Positions 1 through 6,336 of a stretch of DNA of 8,992 nt are shown piece by piece. Both the position numbers and the translations under genes were made by a program. The stretch's first letter is position 1, and every line of letters begins with the position of its first letter. Source of the DNA: DATGIQ01 sp035295665 (GTDB lineage Bacteria; Planctomycetota; Planctomycetia; Gemmatales; Gemmataceae); contig DATGIQ010000640.1 in the NCBI GenBank assembly GCA_035295665.1, forward strand, positions 1-8,992, given 5' to 3'. Under the pieces are notes generated by a model, which worked only from the letters and a program-made list of their open reading frames with translations, did no database searches and had not been told where the DNA came from.

Positions 1-806
1 CAGCGGAAAAAAAGATGAGCCAGTACACCGAGAACCAGCGTGCTCACCAGCAACGTGACGGCCAACTGGAGATGGTCCCACGTGCTTAGCGGCGAAGGAA
101 ACGAGGCTGGGCCGAGCAAGGCTCGCCGCATCCCTTCCAACCAGTAGGTCGGCGGCAAGCTCAAACTAACGGGCCGGAGCCAGATCGGCAGGATGTTGAT
201 GGGAAATGCGGCTCCGCTGAAAAGGTACAGGGCGCCGGCGATGCCATCGCTGAGGAACATGCCATAGCGAGCCATATTCAGGACGGCACCTGCCAAAATC
301 AGACCGAGAGTGACCAGCAAGGCCACACCCGTGCCGAGGTAAAAGAGGAGCCAGCCCCAGGCAATGGCACGGCCATCCAAGGCAGCGCGCAGCTCCGGGA
401 AGATCGCCAGCCCCACGCTCACGGTAAGCACGGCACCCACGCAAGCCTGGATAGCGCGGGACAGGCCGCGGCCAATAAGGTAGGTGCGCAGGGGAGCGGG
501 GCTGATCCGGACGAATTTGAGCATGCCGTAGCTTTCGCGGTCCGTAACCACGACTTGACTCATGCCGGAAGTAATGCCGCCGACGAGCATGAAGCAGGCG
601 CTACTGATGTACAGAAACGGCAAGTATTCCGGTGCCACTGCTCTACCCGCCGAGACACGTACCGCGAGGTACATGCAGACCAGCATCAGCGAGCCGGCCA
701 ATGGCTTGACGAGGACGTAAATCAGGAAGAGCCAGGGAGCAGCCCAGTTGCTGTCGATTTGCCAGCCCAACCAGGCGGACCAACGCAGCGCACGCCAATG
801 GAGCAT
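1..806 (-). CDS. ABC-2 type transporter permease, second subunit (3' end beyond window)
   Basis: Reading the minus strand from an ATG at 806 gives 268 codons with no stop before the left window edge, so the C-terminus is missing. The protein is strongly hydrophobic with about six membrane segments, roughly at residues 24-48, 61-80, 115-136, 150-175, 185-207 and 245-267. After the second segment comes a cytoplasmic stretch, VTDRESYGMLKFVRISPAPL (87-106), which matches the ABC-2 permease signature around the coupling helix. The start directly follows the TAG of the upstream permease (807-809), and a GAGGTGG ribosome site lies 6 nt before the ATG. It probably forms a heterodimer with the 807-1625 permease, powered by the 1622-2641 ATPase. 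Most ABC-2 permeases end shortly after a sixth helix, so I infer only a few tens of residues are lost. The exported substrate cannot be read from the sequence. Confidence 0.85.
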   Translation of the reverse strand, partial: MLHWRALRWSAWLGWQIDSNWAAPWLFLIYVLVKPLAGSLMLVCMYLAVRVSAGRAVAPEYLPFLYISSACFMLVGGITSGMSQVVVTDRESYGMLKFVRISPAPLRTYLIGRGLSRAIQACVGAVLTVSVGLAIFPELRAALDGRAIAWGWLLFYLGTGVALLVTLGLILAGAVLNMARYGMFLSDGIAGALYLFSGAAFPINILPIWLRPVSLSLPPTYWLEGMRRALLGPASFPSPLSTWDHLQLAVTLLVSTLVLGVLAHLFFR

Positions 807-1625
807 CTACAGCCACCTCACCGTCAAGCGACCATCGTGGCGGGCCCGCCGTTCCAGCCGCGCCAGCAGGTAGCGCGCCAGACTGATGAACAGGACCGCC
901 AAGAGCGCCAGGAGCATGACTTCGACCCAAACCGGTAGCAAGCCTTGATCCGCCAACCGCGGGAAGAGGATTTGCCGAAGCGCATCCACACCAGCGGTAA
1001 GTGGTAGCAGCGCCGCCACCGAGCTGACCGCCGAGCCCAAGACCCGCACAGGAAAATTCAACCCGGAGAGCAGATAGACGGGCTCCTGAAGCAGGCTGAC
1101 GATGTGCAGGGCTTGACGCCCCCACCACAAAAAGGCCGAGGCGAACACCATTCCTAGGCCATACAAGGCCAACATGAGCAAGAGAAATGTCCCGAGGAGC
1201 GCCCACCAGCTCGTTGGAGCCAGAGGCACGCCGAACGCGAGCCAGCCGATGAGGAAGATGGTCAAGGCGCGGACCAGCGTCAGCGCCATGCCGCCCAGGG
1301 CCATACCCGCAAGGATGGCCATCATCGAACAGGGCGCGGCGATGAACAGCTCCAGGTTTCCGGCTTCGCGATCCCAGTAAAACTGAGCGCCCATCGACCA
1401 AATCACGTTGAGCCAGAACGCCGTCATGGCGCCGCCCAGGATCACGAACCCAAGATATTCCTCGGGTGCCTGCATGGCCCGGTACGCAAACGCCATCGCC
1501 GACACGGACAGAATGGGCAAGACCGTTTCCAGCAAGAGCCAGCCCGGCTGGCGGCGAAGCGCGATCACGCGCGGGTACGCACGGGCGAGCGTGACGCGCA
1601 TGAAGAAGGCAGCCGCTCGGGTCAC
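807..1625 (-). CDS. ABC-2 type transporter permease, first subunit
   Basis: A 272-residue polytopic membrane protein of normal ABC-2 permease length. Hydrophobic segments lie near residues 30-49, 58-77, 104-131, 143-167, 173-192 and 233-253. The motif FYWDREAGNLELFIAAP (82-98) is the conserved cytoplasmic loop of ABC-2 permeases, in which an acidic-basic-Glu run precedes a helix contacting the ATPase. The chosen start is a GTG at 1625 that overlaps the ATPase stop (GTGA). A strong GGGAGG site at 1633-1638 sits 7 nt upstream of it. An ATG 4 nt earlier (1629) opens a different frame without membrane-protein character, so I reject it. Met9 is a weaker alternative start. The gene sits in an operon between the ATPase and a second permease. 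The substrate is unknown; drug, lipid or polysaccharide export are all possible. Confidence 0.9.
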   Translation of the reverse strand: MTRAAAFFMRVTLARAYPRVIALRRQPGWLLLETVLPILSVSAMAFAYRAMQAPEEYLGFVILGGAMTAFWLNVIWSMGAQFYWDREAGNLELFIAAPCSMMAILAGMALGGMALTLVRALTIFLIGWLAFGVPLAPTSWWALLGTFLLLMLALYGLGMVFASAFLWWGRQALHIVSLLQEPVYLLSGLNFPVRVLGSAVSSVAALLPLTAGVDALRQILFPRLADQGLLPVWVEVMLLALLAVLFISLARYLLARLERRARHDGRLTVRWL

Positions 1626-2641
1626 GCATCAACCTCCCGAGGCACCCAGCCGTGCCCGACGAGTTCGATAAAGGCGTCTTCCAGCGATGGTTCGACTTTC
1701 TTCAGCGAAAGAATTTGCGAGCCGCCCCGGAGGATTTCTTGGACAACTGAGCCGACTACCGCCTCCTCTTGGAGCGTGACGCGGACATCGATAGAAGCGG
1801 ATCCTTCGGCGCAGGTGCATTGCTGAACGCCGGCCAATGCACCCAATCCGTGCCAGCCATTCGCGCCGGTCGTCAGCGCCAGCTCAAAGGTCGGATACCG
1901 CTGTACCCGGCGTTTGAGGGCGGTTGGCGTGTCGCAGGCGAGCACGCGGCCTCGATGAATGATGGCGATGCGGTCGCACAGCTCGTCGGCCTCCGCCATG
2001 TAGTGGGTGGTTAGGACGAGGGTCCGGCCGGGGCGTTCGTTCATCCACTCGCGAACAAATTGCCGCACGGTCCGCGCCGCCGTGACATCGAGGCCGAGCG
2101 TGGGCTCATCGAGGAAAAGGATTTGCGGCTGAGTGACAAAGCCCCGGCAAAAGTTCATTTTTTGCCGCTGTCCGGTCGACAGGTGACTGATGCGGGTATC
2201 GGCTCGGTCGTGCAAGCCCACCGCGGCAAGGAGCCGGTCAATGCGGCAACGGGCTTCCTTCCCCGGCACGCCATAGAGCTGGGAAAAAAGCCAGAGATTC
2301 TCGCGCACCGTAAGTACGCCGTAGCCGGACGTTTCCCCGCCCGACACCATGTTAATCCGTTCGCGTACCGCTTGTGCTTGGGCCACGACCTCCAGACCAT
2401 CGACCCAGGCCGAACCACTGGTCGGTGCTAGGAGCGTGGTCAGGATTTTGATCAACGTCGTCTTACCGGCCCCGTTAGAGCCAAGCAATCCGAATAATTC
2501 GCCGGGCCGGATTTCGACGTTAATATTGTCCAGCGCAACGAATTCGGTTGGATGGGCATCGTCTTCTGATGGGGTCCGTTGCCGGCGCGGCGTCTTGTAA
2601 GTCCGCCGGAGATCAACGGTTCGAATGGCAAGCGGATCCAT
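1622..2641 (-). CDS. ABC transporter ATP-binding protein (ABC-2 exporter, DrrA/NatA-like)
   Basis: The protein has 339 residues and would hydrolyse ATP at the inner membrane face to drive the two downstream permeases. Visible motifs are Walker A GSNGAGKT (54-61), signature LSTGQ (154-158, LSGGQ-like), Walker B ILFLDEPT (174-181), D-loop LGLD (182-185) and the switch histidine in TTHYM (His213). After the ATPase core, a tail of about 100 residues is typical of the DrrA/CcmA-like exporter ATPases. Two oddities stand out. A charged insertion of about 15 residues (about 18-33) precedes the first core strand. The Q-loop region reads MVSGGET (98-104), with Gly/Ser where most ABC ATPases carry the metal-contacting Gln; I recall a similar GGE form in some ABC-2 ATPases. 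The ATG at 2641 has no clear Shine-Dalgarno, but an in-frame TAG four codons upstream rules out an earlier start. Confidence 0.93.
   Translation of the reverse strand: MDPLAIRTVDLRRTYKTPRRQRTPSEDDAHPTEFVALDNINVEIRPGELFGLLGSNGAGKTTLIKILTTLLAPTSGSAWVDGLEVVAQAQAVRERINMVSGGETSGYGVLTVRENLWLFSQLYGVPGKEARCRIDRLLAAVGLHDRADTRISHLSTGQRQKMNFCRGFVTQPQILFLDEPTLGLDVTAARTVRQFVREWMNERPGRTLVLTTHYMAEADELCDRIAIIHRGRVLACDTPTALKRRVQRYPTFELALTTGANGWHGLGALAGVQQCTCAEGSASIDVRVTLQEEAVVGSVVQEILRGGSQILSLKKVEPSLEDAFIELVGHGWVPREVDA
1633..1638 (-). promoter_or_regulatory. Ribosome binding site of the first permease
   Basis: GGGAGG on the minus strand, inside the 3' end of the ATPase gene, 7 nt before the GTG at 1625. It supports the GTG over the out-of-frame ATG at 1629, which would be only 3 nt from the site. 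Confidence 0.75.
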
Positions 2642-2731
2642 GGAGGATTTCTAATTACGGATGACCGGCAGCGCACTTAAGGACTTTGGGAGGCATCCTT
2701 TACTCGGCCCTGCTGCTGTGGAGGTTCCGAG

Positions 2732-2768
2732 TTCCACACGCTGGAATTATCACACGCGGTGGAATTCC
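2732..2768. promoter_or_regulatory. Candidate operator: inverted repeat plus imperfect tandem direct repeat
   Basis: TTCCA-N5-TGGAA (2732-2746) is a 15-bp inverted repeat. Overlapping it, CACACGC-TGGAATT (2735-2748) recurs as CACACGC-GG-TGGAATT (2751-2766), with starts 16 bp apart, and the second copy ends in the palindrome GGAATTCC (2761-2768). The spacing and the position between two divergent operons fit a regulator binding site. No regulator gene is in the window, so this rests on sequence shape alone and could be chance. Confidence 0.35.
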
Positions 2769-2892
2769 TGTCTAGCTCAGCCTGCGGCTGCTTGAACCGG
2801 CCGCCTGTCCTTTTGCTCTCGGCCTGAAAATTCTGGCGTGAGAAGTCGGTCCCAACCTGGCATCACAATTGCTCAGTCCTCAGGAAAACGCC

Positions 2893-2899
2893 GGAGGAG
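2893..2899 (+). promoter_or_regulatory. Ribosome binding site of the HAD phosphatase
   Basis: GGAGGAG lies immediately before two consecutive ATG codons at 2902 and 2905. The spacing from GGAGG is 4 nt to the first and 7 nt to the second, which favours 2905. It also argues against the TTG at 2869, which would precede the site. Confidence 0.75.
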
Positions 2900-2904
2900 C
2901 CATG

Positions 2905-3573
2905 ATGCAGCCTCGGGGAATTATCCTGGATATCGACGGAACACTGGTAGACAGCAATGATGCTCATGCACGCGCCTGGGCCGAAGCCTTGGCCGAGCAT
3001 CACGTGAATGTCTCGTTCGATCAGATCCGATGGTTGATCGGCATGGGCGGTGACAAGTTGCTACCGAAGGTGTCGGGAATTGCGCCGGACTCGCCCAAGG
3101 GACAGGCGATCTTGCAACGCCGCATGCAGATCTTCTCCACGCGCTATTTGCCTTCGTTGCATGCGTTGCCCGGAGCAAATGAACTTTTGCACCACATGCA
3201 CCGCATGGAACTCCGAATGGCGGTGGCCAGCTCCGCCAAGCGCGCGGAGCTGGACGATCTCCTGAAGATTTGCGGAGCCGATGACCTCATCGAACACCAG
3301 ACCTCTTCGGACGACGCCGACCGGTCCAAACCCGACCCGGACATCGTTCAGGCCGCGCTTCAGAAGCTCCGGCTGGATCACGCCGTGGTAGTCATGCTCG
3401 GCGACACACCGTATGACATCGAATCCGCCGGCCGGGCAGGCGTGCCGCTGATCGCGCTGCGGTGCGGCGGTTGGAAAGATGCGGATCTGGCAGGGGCGAT
3501 CGCCATCTACAACGACCCGGCTGATCTGCTGGCTCATTATGATGCTTCCCCGCTGCGAAGGGGGAAGAGCTAA
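2905..3573 (+). CDS. HAD-superfamily hydrolase, phosphoglycolate phosphatase / beta-phosphoglucomutase-like
   Basis: A 222-residue soluble protein of normal length for HAD subfamily I with a helical cap. Motif I is LDIDGTL, with nucleophile Asp9 and acid/base Asp11. The cap follows at about residues 17-85. Motif II is VASS (Ser109), motif III is SKPDPD (Lys142) and motif IV is GDTPYD (Asp167 and Asp171). All catalytic positions are intact, so it should hydrolyse or transfer phosphate from a small phosphorylated metabolite, with Mg2+. The family fold does not fix the substrate. Being the first gene of a coupled trio with a glycosyltransferase and a deacetylase, it may act on a sugar phosphate or related intermediate (inference). 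The start could also be the ATG at 2902, one codon earlier. Its TAA shares one base with the next gene's ATG. Confidence 0.9.
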   Translation: MQPRGIILDIDGTLVDSNDAHARAWAEALAEHHVNVSFDQIRWLIGMGGDKLLPKVSGIAPDSPKGQAILQRRMQIFSTRYLPSLHALPGANELLHHMHRMELRMAVASSAKRAELDDLLKICGADDLIEHQTSSDDADRSKPDPDIVQAALQKLRLDHAVVVMLGDTPYDIESAGRAGVPLIALRCGGWKDADLAGAIAIYNDPADLLAHYDASPLRRGKS

Positions 3574-4475
3574 TGGACACGAAAGATCCGCGTGTGGCGA
3601 TCGTGATGATCACGCACAATCGAAGGGAAGAGCTTCTGCGCACATTGGAGCGGCTGACCGGGCTCCCGGAACAACCGGGAATTGTCGTCGTCGATAACGG
3701 GTGTACCGATGCGACTGCGGAAGCAGTGGCCCAAACATTTCCCCAGGTAAACGTCGTGCGGGCAGGCGCCAATCTGGGAGCAGCCGGCCGGACGCTCGGT
3801 GCGCGTCATACGGATGCACCCTATCTTGCATTCTGCGATGATGATACGTGGTGGGATCCCGGGGCGCTCCGCCGTGCTGCCGACCTGTTCGACCGCCATC
3901 CCAAACTGGCTGCCCTTACCGGCCGAGTGCTGATCGGACGGGAAGAACGCGAAGACCCTGCTTGCACCGAGATGGCGCGAAGTCCACTCCCTCGAGAACC
4001 TCAGATGCCGGGGCATCCGCTTCTAGGATTCCTGGCCGGAGCATCCATGATGCGGCGCTCGGCATTCTTCTCGGCCGGCGGCTTCACGGCCCATCTTGGG
4101 ATTGGCGGCGAAGAACAATGGCTGGCCGCCGAGCTGGCTGCGGGCGGATGGTGGCTGTGTTATGTACCTGAGATCGTGATCCATCATTATCCATCGACGA
4201 AGCGCGACGCCCGGCTGCGCCGCAGGCACGACCTTCGCAATACGCTCTGGTTCACCTGGCTACGCCGTCCCCTGCCCAGTGCCCTGCGCCGAACCCTCTC
4301 CCTGGCCCGATCGGTTCCCTGCGACTGGGTTTCCGTACGTGGCTTTGTGGCTGCGCTGACCGGCTTGCCTTCCGTTTGGCGGTACCGTCATGTGGTACCG
4401 CCGGATGTCGAGCTGCGTTTGCGGCTCCTTGAAATCGATCGGAACAAGGAACGGAAAGGATCCCATGTTCTCTGA
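3573..4475 (+). CDS. Glycosyltransferase family 2 protein
   Basis: The protein has 300 residues. The N-terminal GT-A fold begins with VAIVMITHNRREELLRTL (8-25), the nucleotide-sugar binding strand and helix of GT2 enzymes. It continues with VVVDNGCTD (38-46) and FCDDDTWW (87-94), whose Asp cluster at 89-91 is the DxD-type metal and nucleotide-sugar site. GGEEQWL (178-184) resembles the ED/EDxD acceptor-side motif carrying the catalytic base. The remaining 90 residues are Arg-rich, with aromatic patches (LWFTWLRRP, 225-233) that may lie against the membrane; there is no clear transmembrane helix or signal peptide. It would transfer a sugar from a nucleotide sugar to an unknown acceptor. The ATG overlaps the phosphatase stop by 1 bp, with GGGGG (3560-3564) 8 nt upstream. 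Its 3' end overlaps the deacetylase start by 11 bp, so the three genes are probably co-translated. Confidence 0.9.
   Translation: MDTKDPRVAIVMITHNRREELLRTLERLTGLPEQPGIVVVDNGCTDATAEAVAQTFPQVNVVRAGANLGAAGRTLGARHTDAPYLAFCDDDTWWDPGALRRAADLFDRHPKLAALTGRVLIGREEREDPACTEMARSPLPREPQMPGHPLLGFLAGASMMRRSAFFSAGGFTAHLGIGGEEQWLAAELAAGGWWLCYVPEIVIHHYPSTKRDARLRRRHDLRNTLWFTWLRRPLPSALRRTLSLARSVPCDWVSVRGFVAALTGLPSVWRYRHVVPPDVELRLRLLEIDRNKERKGSHVL
4453..4460 (+). promoter_or_regulatory. Ribosome binding site of the deacetylase
   Basis: GGAAAGGA inside the 3' end of the glycosyltransferase gene, 4 nt before the ATG at 4465. It favours 4465 over the in-frame ATG at 4390, whose extra 25 residues simply re-read glycosyltransferase codons. 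Confidence 0.65.
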
Positions 4476-5205
4476 TTGCGATATCAAAGGCAGCCAGCTG
4501 CCGACCAAGACACTTTGCCTAACCTACGATGATGGTCCCGGACCGCACACCGCGGAACTAGGCCGCTACCTCTTCGAGCAGGGAATCCAGGCGGCGTTTT
4601 TTGTGATTGGTCGCCACGCCGAACACCAGCAGGCAACGCTCCGGCATCTTCGCAACTGGGGCCACCTGATCGGCAACCACACGTACAGCCATCCGGGATT
4701 GGTTGCGCTGGCCGAATCCGGCGGGGACGTAGTAGACGAACTCGTTCGCACCGATGCGATCATCCGGCCATTTCTTTCTGGCGGAATTGCCCTGTTCCGC
4801 GCTCCGTATGGCAACTGGAGGCAAAAGCTGCATCTAGATAGTTCCGAAGACAAGCCGGTATCGCTCGTGGCCGAGATCCTCAACCGCTGCGCAGCGCTTT
4901 GGCATTACATTGGTCCAGTGAACTGGGACATCAGTGCAGAAGATTGGGACTTCTGGACACAGGGACTCCCTGCGGAACGGTGCGTCCAACGGTACTTGGA
5001 AATCATTAGCCGCAAGCAGCGCGGCATCGTGCTCATGCATGATAGCTCTGAGGATGAAGCGGTTCGGGCCAAGAACGGGGCCCTGCAAGCGACGCAGCTC
5101 CTCGTGCCGGCCCTGAGACAACAGGGCTATCGGTTCGTGGGCCTCAACTCCATTCCCCAAATCTGCAAGGCACGCTCCGTGCTGACCAGCCGCGCAGCCC
5201 TGTAA
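4465..5205 (+). CDS. Polysaccharide deacetylase family protein (NodB homology domain, CE4)
   Basis: A 246-residue protein that is almost entirely a NodB domain and has all five CE4 motifs. TYDDGPG (20-26) carries the catalytic-base and metal aspartates Asp22 and Asp23. HTYSH (72-76) holds the two metal-binding histidines. RAPYG (112-116) is the groove motif. WDISAEDW (154-161) comes next, and IVLMHD (188-193) has the His192 acid. Such enzymes remove N-acetyl groups from GlcNAc-type sugars using a divalent metal. There is no signal peptide, lipobox or transmembrane helix, unlike peptidoglycan or exopolysaccharide deacetylases that work outside the cell. It probably acts in the cytoplasm, as NodB does on chito-oligosaccharides. 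A stretch around 121-150, between motifs 3 and 4, is longer than in compact NodB domains. It is the last gene of the phosphatase-glycosyltransferase-deacetylase trio. The exact substrate cannot be read. Confidence 0.92.
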   Translation: MFSDCDIKGSQLPTKTLCLTYDDGPGPHTAELGRYLFEQGIQAAFFVIGRHAEHQQATLRHLRNWGHLIGNHTYSHPGLVALAESGGDVVDELVRTDAIIRPFLSGGIALFRAPYGNWRQKLHLDSSEDKPVSLVAEILNRCAALWHYIGPVNWDISAEDWDFWTQGLPAERCVQRYLEIISRKQRGIVLMHDSSEDEAVRAKNGALQATQLLVPALRQQGYRFVGLNSIPQICKARSVLTSRAAL

Positions 5206-5229
5206 GTGGATCACAATGAGTGTCTGTGA

Positions 5230-5681
5230 CGCCAGCTCGATATCGATACCCGCACCGATCGTTACTCCCTGGGCGTCCTGCTCTACGAGCTGCGGACGGG
5301 TACAACGCCGCGGGGGCCCACACGGCGGCAGGGAGCGGCCTTGCTCGACCTGCTGCGGAAGATCCGCGAAGAAGAGCCGCCCAATTGGATCGTGATGAAG
5401 TACCTGGAGAAGGACCACAACCGACGCTACGAAACGACGCGCAGGTTGCGGCTTGCCCGCAGTCGTAGAGCTACCGGTTGTGGAAGTTTGTGCGGCGCAA
5501 TCGGAGAGCGGTGCTGGCGGCGAGCACCATCGTGCTGTTGCTCGTGCCGGGCATCATCGGCACGACGACGGGATTGGTGCGTGCCGAACGGGCGCCGCAG
5601 GACGCTGAGAAGGCGCAGCGAAACGAAAGGACGCAGCGCCGTCTCGCCGCGCCGCTCAAACATCGTGTGCCAAACCGTTGA
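5230..5681 (+). pseudogene. Decayed Ser/Thr protein kinase remnant (planctomycete type)
   Basis: From 5230 to about 5465 one frame reads DTRTDRYSLGVLLYEL (kinase subdomain IX), then LLRKIREEEPP, NWIVMKYLEKD and RRYET. These are hallmark phrases of the C-lobe of planctomycete kinases. The N-lobe, HRD and DFG motifs are absent, and an in-frame TGA sits at 5227-5229. About 30 residues that normally separate EEPP from the WIVMK segment are missing in frame. After a frameshift and further loss, a second frame from 5469 resumes with SYRLWKFVRRNR. It continues with a hydrophobic membrane segment (about 5502-5570) and a charged, coiled-coil-like tail (TTGLVRAERAPQDAEKAQRN), ending at TGA 5679. Known members continue into a long sensor or WD40/TPR region, which is absent. 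The gene is therefore truncated at both ends and non-functional as a kinase. It starts only about 25 bp after the deacetylase stop. Confidence 0.85.
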
Positions 5682-5746
5682 GGTTGGGGCTCCGACCAAG
5701 TGCTGTGCATGATCCCGCACGGTGATCGAGGCAGGATCGACAAGAT
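5682..5746. other. Convergent gap between the kinase remnant and the VKOR-like gene
   Basis: A short gap of 65 bp. I see no strong hairpin followed by a T-run, so no intrinsic terminator is called for either side. Confidence 0.5.
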
Positions 5747-6265
5747 TCATCCCCTGCACGCGAGTGCTTCGGCTCCGCGGCGACGGTATTCCACGGCAGC
5801 CCATACCTCCGGGATGACGAAGAAGAGGAGAGCGATCGAGCAAGCCGCGGATGCCAGACAGAGCGTGCAATAGGCGCGGAAGAGGAACGCCTGGCACAAG
5901 ACGAGCACCCCTGCTGACAACCCCAGCGCCGCCGCCATAGCCCCGCTTGTGAACACAGCCCACGGCAACGACCGCCAACGCTGTCGGCCGCCGATCCCTT
6001 CGGCGACCGCTTCGAGGAGGTAACAAGCGGCCCCAAGGAGCGCATCCGGAACCGGGAGCAGGTGCGCGACCCAGGATTCCCTGAGAATCGCCCAGCTGCC
6101 GTTGCCAAAGAACGGCTCCCAGACATGAGCAACGATGTCCAGCTGATAGAGCCCCAGATAGGTAGCAATGGCGAAGCCGGTCAGAGCCAACATTATTCCG
6201 GGTAGACGGACGTACCAGGCAGATGGATTGTGCCGCCAGTTGGGCGGACACGAAGCACTGGCCAT
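5747..6265 (-). CDS. VKOR-like integral membrane protein with CxxC motif
   Basis: The protein has 172 residues, with four probable membrane helices near 22-42, 74-90, 103-128 and 133-152. The CxxC motif YCTLCLAS (Cys133 and Cys136) at the start of the last helix matches the active-site motif of vitamin K epoxide reductase (VKOR) family quinone-linked thiol oxidoreductases. VWEPFFGNGS (48-57) and LPVPDALLGAACYLLEA (70-86) match a bacterial VKOR-like branch as I recall it. Classical VKORs relay electrons through a second cysteine pair in the loop between helices 1 and 2. This loop (about 41-73) has no cysteine; the other cysteines are at 6, 81, 124, 142 and 170. No fused thioredoxin domain is present. 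It could be a divergent redox enzyme or serve another role. An AAGGAG site lies 10 nt before the ATG. It follows the PPC-domain gene by 71 bp on the same strand and may be co-transcribed. Confidence 0.8.
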   Translation of the reverse strand: MASASCPPNWRHNPSAWYVRLPGIMLALTGFAIATYLGLYQLDIVAHVWEPFFGNGSWAILRESWVAHLLPVPDALLGAACYLLEAVAEGIGGRQRWRSLPWAVFTSGAMAAALGLSAGVLVLCQAFLFRAYCTLCLASAACSIALLFFVIPEVWAAVEYRRRGAEALACRG

Positions 6266-6336
6266 GCAACCTGCTCTCCTTCAGTCCTTTGATCCGCGGA
6301 ACTTCCGTTACGTGGTGTGTCCGTCGCACGGGAGCA

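Larger units (their letters stand above)
2642..2901. other. Divergent intergenic region between the exporter operon and the glycan cassette
   Basis: About 260 bp with no supportable gene. It must hold the promoters for both divergent operons, but I cannot place convincing -35/-10 boxes. The only clear structure is a short inverted repeat with an overlapping direct repeat near 2732-2768, listed separately. Small open frames here overlap the ATPase gene in other frames and have no coding character. Confidence 0.6.

Noticed and set aside
643..1632. A 329-codon minus-strand open frame starting at an ATG near 1632
   Set aside because: It overlaps both ABC-2 permeases in another frame, its product is Arg/Gly/Ala-rich without membrane helices, and the ribosome site fits the GTG at 1625 better. 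It is a shadow of GC-rich coding DNA.
2642..2901. Sigma70-like promoter boxes such as TTGAAC at 2792
   Set aside because: No acceptable -10 box stands at 16-18 bp, so calling a promoter would be guesswork.
4390..4464. An upstream ATG extending the deacetylase by 25 residues
   Set aside because: The extra residues fall entirely within glycosyltransferase codons and lack NodB character, and the GGAAAGGA site points to the ATG at 4465.
5427..6329. A 300-codon minus-strand open frame
   Set aside because: It covers the VKOR-like gene and the kinase remnant in another frame. The product is Arg/Ser-rich and low in order, while the 5747-6265 frame has clear membrane helices and a family motif.
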